NCBI GenBank assembly: GCA_030425945.1
Contig: JAUHZL010000183.1
Span: 1-6,365, forward strand
Direction of reading: 5' to 3'
DNA from: Alphaproteobacteria bacterium
Lineage (GTDB): Bacteria; Pseudomonadota; Alphaproteobacteria; Rhodobacterales; Rhodobacteraceae
Length of the DNA stretch: 6,365 nucleotides
Shown here: positions 5,499-6,365 of the stretch, in pieces
Position numbering within the stretch: position 1 is the stretch's first letter
Layout: each line of letters starts with the position of its first letter
The notes under the pieces: generated by a model
Seen by the model: the letters and a program-made list of their open reading frames with translations, nothing else
Database searches by the model: none
Told to the model about the DNA's origin: nothing
Made by a program: the position numbers and the translations under genes

Positions 5499-6365
5499 TC
5501 AGCTTGCCTTGTCTTCAGGGGTGGCCCGCAGGACGCCCGGTCCGCCCGTGTAGAGGCGGGCGACCAGCGCCTTGCGGTGGCTCAGGACCGCGCGCTGGTT
5601 GACCGACCCCTTGTCGGTCACCTCGCCCGCGTTCAGGTCCAGCGGATCTGTCAGCACCAGCGCCCGGTCGATCCGGGTGGACGACCCGGTGGCCTGCGCC
5701 GCGAACCGGGCAAGCCGGGCCTCCAGCGCCGCCACGACGTCCGGGTGCGCCCAGAGGGCCGCGTCGTCCAGTCCGGCCCCCTCCGGCACCAGGGCCTCGG
5801 CCGCCGCGCGGAACGGCACCAGCAGGGCGCCGAGCACATCCTGCCCCTCGCCGGTGATCACCGCGTCGCGCGCGAGCCCGCCGAGGGCATCGACGAGCGC
5901 CGCGCGCAGCGCGCCCACCGCCACCCAGGTGCCGGTATTCAGCTTGAAGTTCTCCGCGATCCGCCCGTCGAAGAAGAAGCCCTTCGAGGCGTCGCCGGGC
6001 ACCGCGAAGCGCACCGCGTCGCCGAGCCGGTAGAAGCCTTCCTCGTCGAAGGCCGCCGCGGTCAGGGCCGGGTTGCGCCAGTAGCCCGGTGTCACCAGCG
6101 GTCCCTTCAGCCGCATCTCCAGCTTCTCGCCCACCGGCACCAGCTTGATCGTCACGCCCTTGGCGGGAATGCCGATGTTGCCGGGAACCTCCTGTTCCTC
6201 GGTGCATTTCAGGGCGAAGGGCGCCGTCTCGGTCGCGCCGAGGCCGGTCGTCAGCAGGGTGCGCGCGCCGGTGGTCCGCACCGACAACGCCTTCAGCCCC
6301 TCCCAGGTATGGCCCGCCATGCCCGCGCCCGCATACATCATCAGGCGCAACCGGCTGAAGAAGGT
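5499..6365 (-). CDS. fcs: Feruloyl-CoA synthase-type acyl-CoA ligase (C-terminal part; gene runs off the window)
   Basis: The C-terminal 288 residues of an ATP-dependent acyl-CoA synthetase of the ANL (AMP-binding) superfamily, which activates a carboxylic acid through an acyl-AMP intermediate. The frame stays open to the window edge (first visible residues TFFSRLRLMMYAGAG), so a TTG at 6350 is not the real start; family members are about 600 residues, so roughly half is missing. Visible motifs, numbered from the edge, are GLGATETAPF (41-50, the A5 region), YRLGD (112-116, ATP-ribose aspartate), FDGRIAENFKLNTGTWV (132-148, hinge region with K141), and GEVTDKGSVNQRAV (247-260), which contains the likely catalytic lysine K252. 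The FKLNTGTWV and TDKGSVNQR forms are characteristic of the feruloyl-CoA synthase subgroup, which activates hydroxycinnamic acids. Its stop is 3 bp from the SDR start, so it leads the visible operon. The substrate is uncertain because the acid-binding half lies mostly outside the window. Confidence 0.88.
   Translation of the reverse strand, partial: TFFSRLRLMMYAGAGMAGHTWEGLKALSVRTTGARTLLTTGLGATETAPFALKCTEEQEVPGNIGIPAKGVTIKLVPVGEKLEMRLKGPLVTPGYWRNPALTAAAFDEEGFYRLGDAVRFAVPGDASKGFFFDGRIAENFKLNTGTWVAVGALRAALVDALGGLARDAVITGEGQDVLGALLVPFRAAAEALVPEGAGLDDAALWAHPDVVAALEARLARFAAQATGSSTRIDRALVLTDPLDLNAGEVTDKGSVNQRAVLSHRKALVARLYTGGPGVLRATPEDKAS

Noticed and set aside
5515..6207. 230-codon minus-strand open frame in another frame of the ligase gene
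   Set aside because: Arg/Gly/Ala-rich translation, out of frame with the ligase, whose own frame carries the A5, A7, A8 and A10-type motifs.
6348..6350. TTG as the start codon of the ligase
   Set aside because: The frame continues to the window edge with residues typical of the family (TFFSR before LRLMMYAGAG), and the AMP-binding N-terminal half would be missing. The gene is cut by the window, not truly short.
1..6365. Defence system, phage, transposon, CRISPR, riboswitch or RNA gene
   Set aside because: No direct-repeat array, terminal inverted repeats, transposase, integrase or tRNA-like structure was seen. Coding frames occupy essentially the whole window with uniform codon style.

Overview
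The window is very GC-rich, with G or C at most third codon positions, and it is packed with genes. The protein families and codon use suggest an alphaproteobacterium, most likely of the Rhodobacteraceae/Paracoccaceae type. Species cannot be told from this sequence. There is no sign of phage, transposon, CRISPR, rRNA or tRNA genes, and no gap longer than 3 bp between reading frames.

Left part, plus strand: the last 25 codons of an unidentified gene (1-78) run by an ATGA overlap into a large DUF3772/MscS-type mechanosensitive channel with a signal peptide (75-2486). This in turn overlaps by ATGA a stand-alone alanyl-tRNA editing protein of the AlaX-M type (2483-3199). The overlaps suggest one transcription unit with translational coupling. 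The functions (osmotic safety valve, clearing of mischarged tRNA-Ala) share only a loose housekeeping or stress theme.

Right part, minus strand, read from the right edge: the C-terminal 288 residues of an ANL-superfamily acyl-CoA ligase of the feruloyl-CoA synthase type (5499-6365, continuing beyond the window), an HSD10-like short-chain 3-hydroxyacyl-CoA dehydrogenase (4758-5495), and a DmdC-like acyl-CoA dehydrogenase (3196-4761). They are separated by 3 bp and by a 4-bp ATGA overlap, so they look like one operon. The ligase would activate a carboxylic acid, possibly a hydroxycinnamate-like aromatic acid. The acyl-CoA dehydrogenase would introduce the alpha-beta double bond and the SDR would oxidise the 3-hydroxyacyl-CoA. 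A hydratase and a thiolase or hydrolase needed to complete the spiral are not in the window.

The two units converge and share bases in their stop codons (3196-3199). A perfect 8-bp inverted repeat lies just inside the end of alaX, right after the stop of the minus-strand operon. No promoter for either unit is visible; both must start outside the window. I found nothing that amounts to a clearly new biological system. The best leads are the gene combination in the catabolic operon and the compact 3'-to-3' junction.
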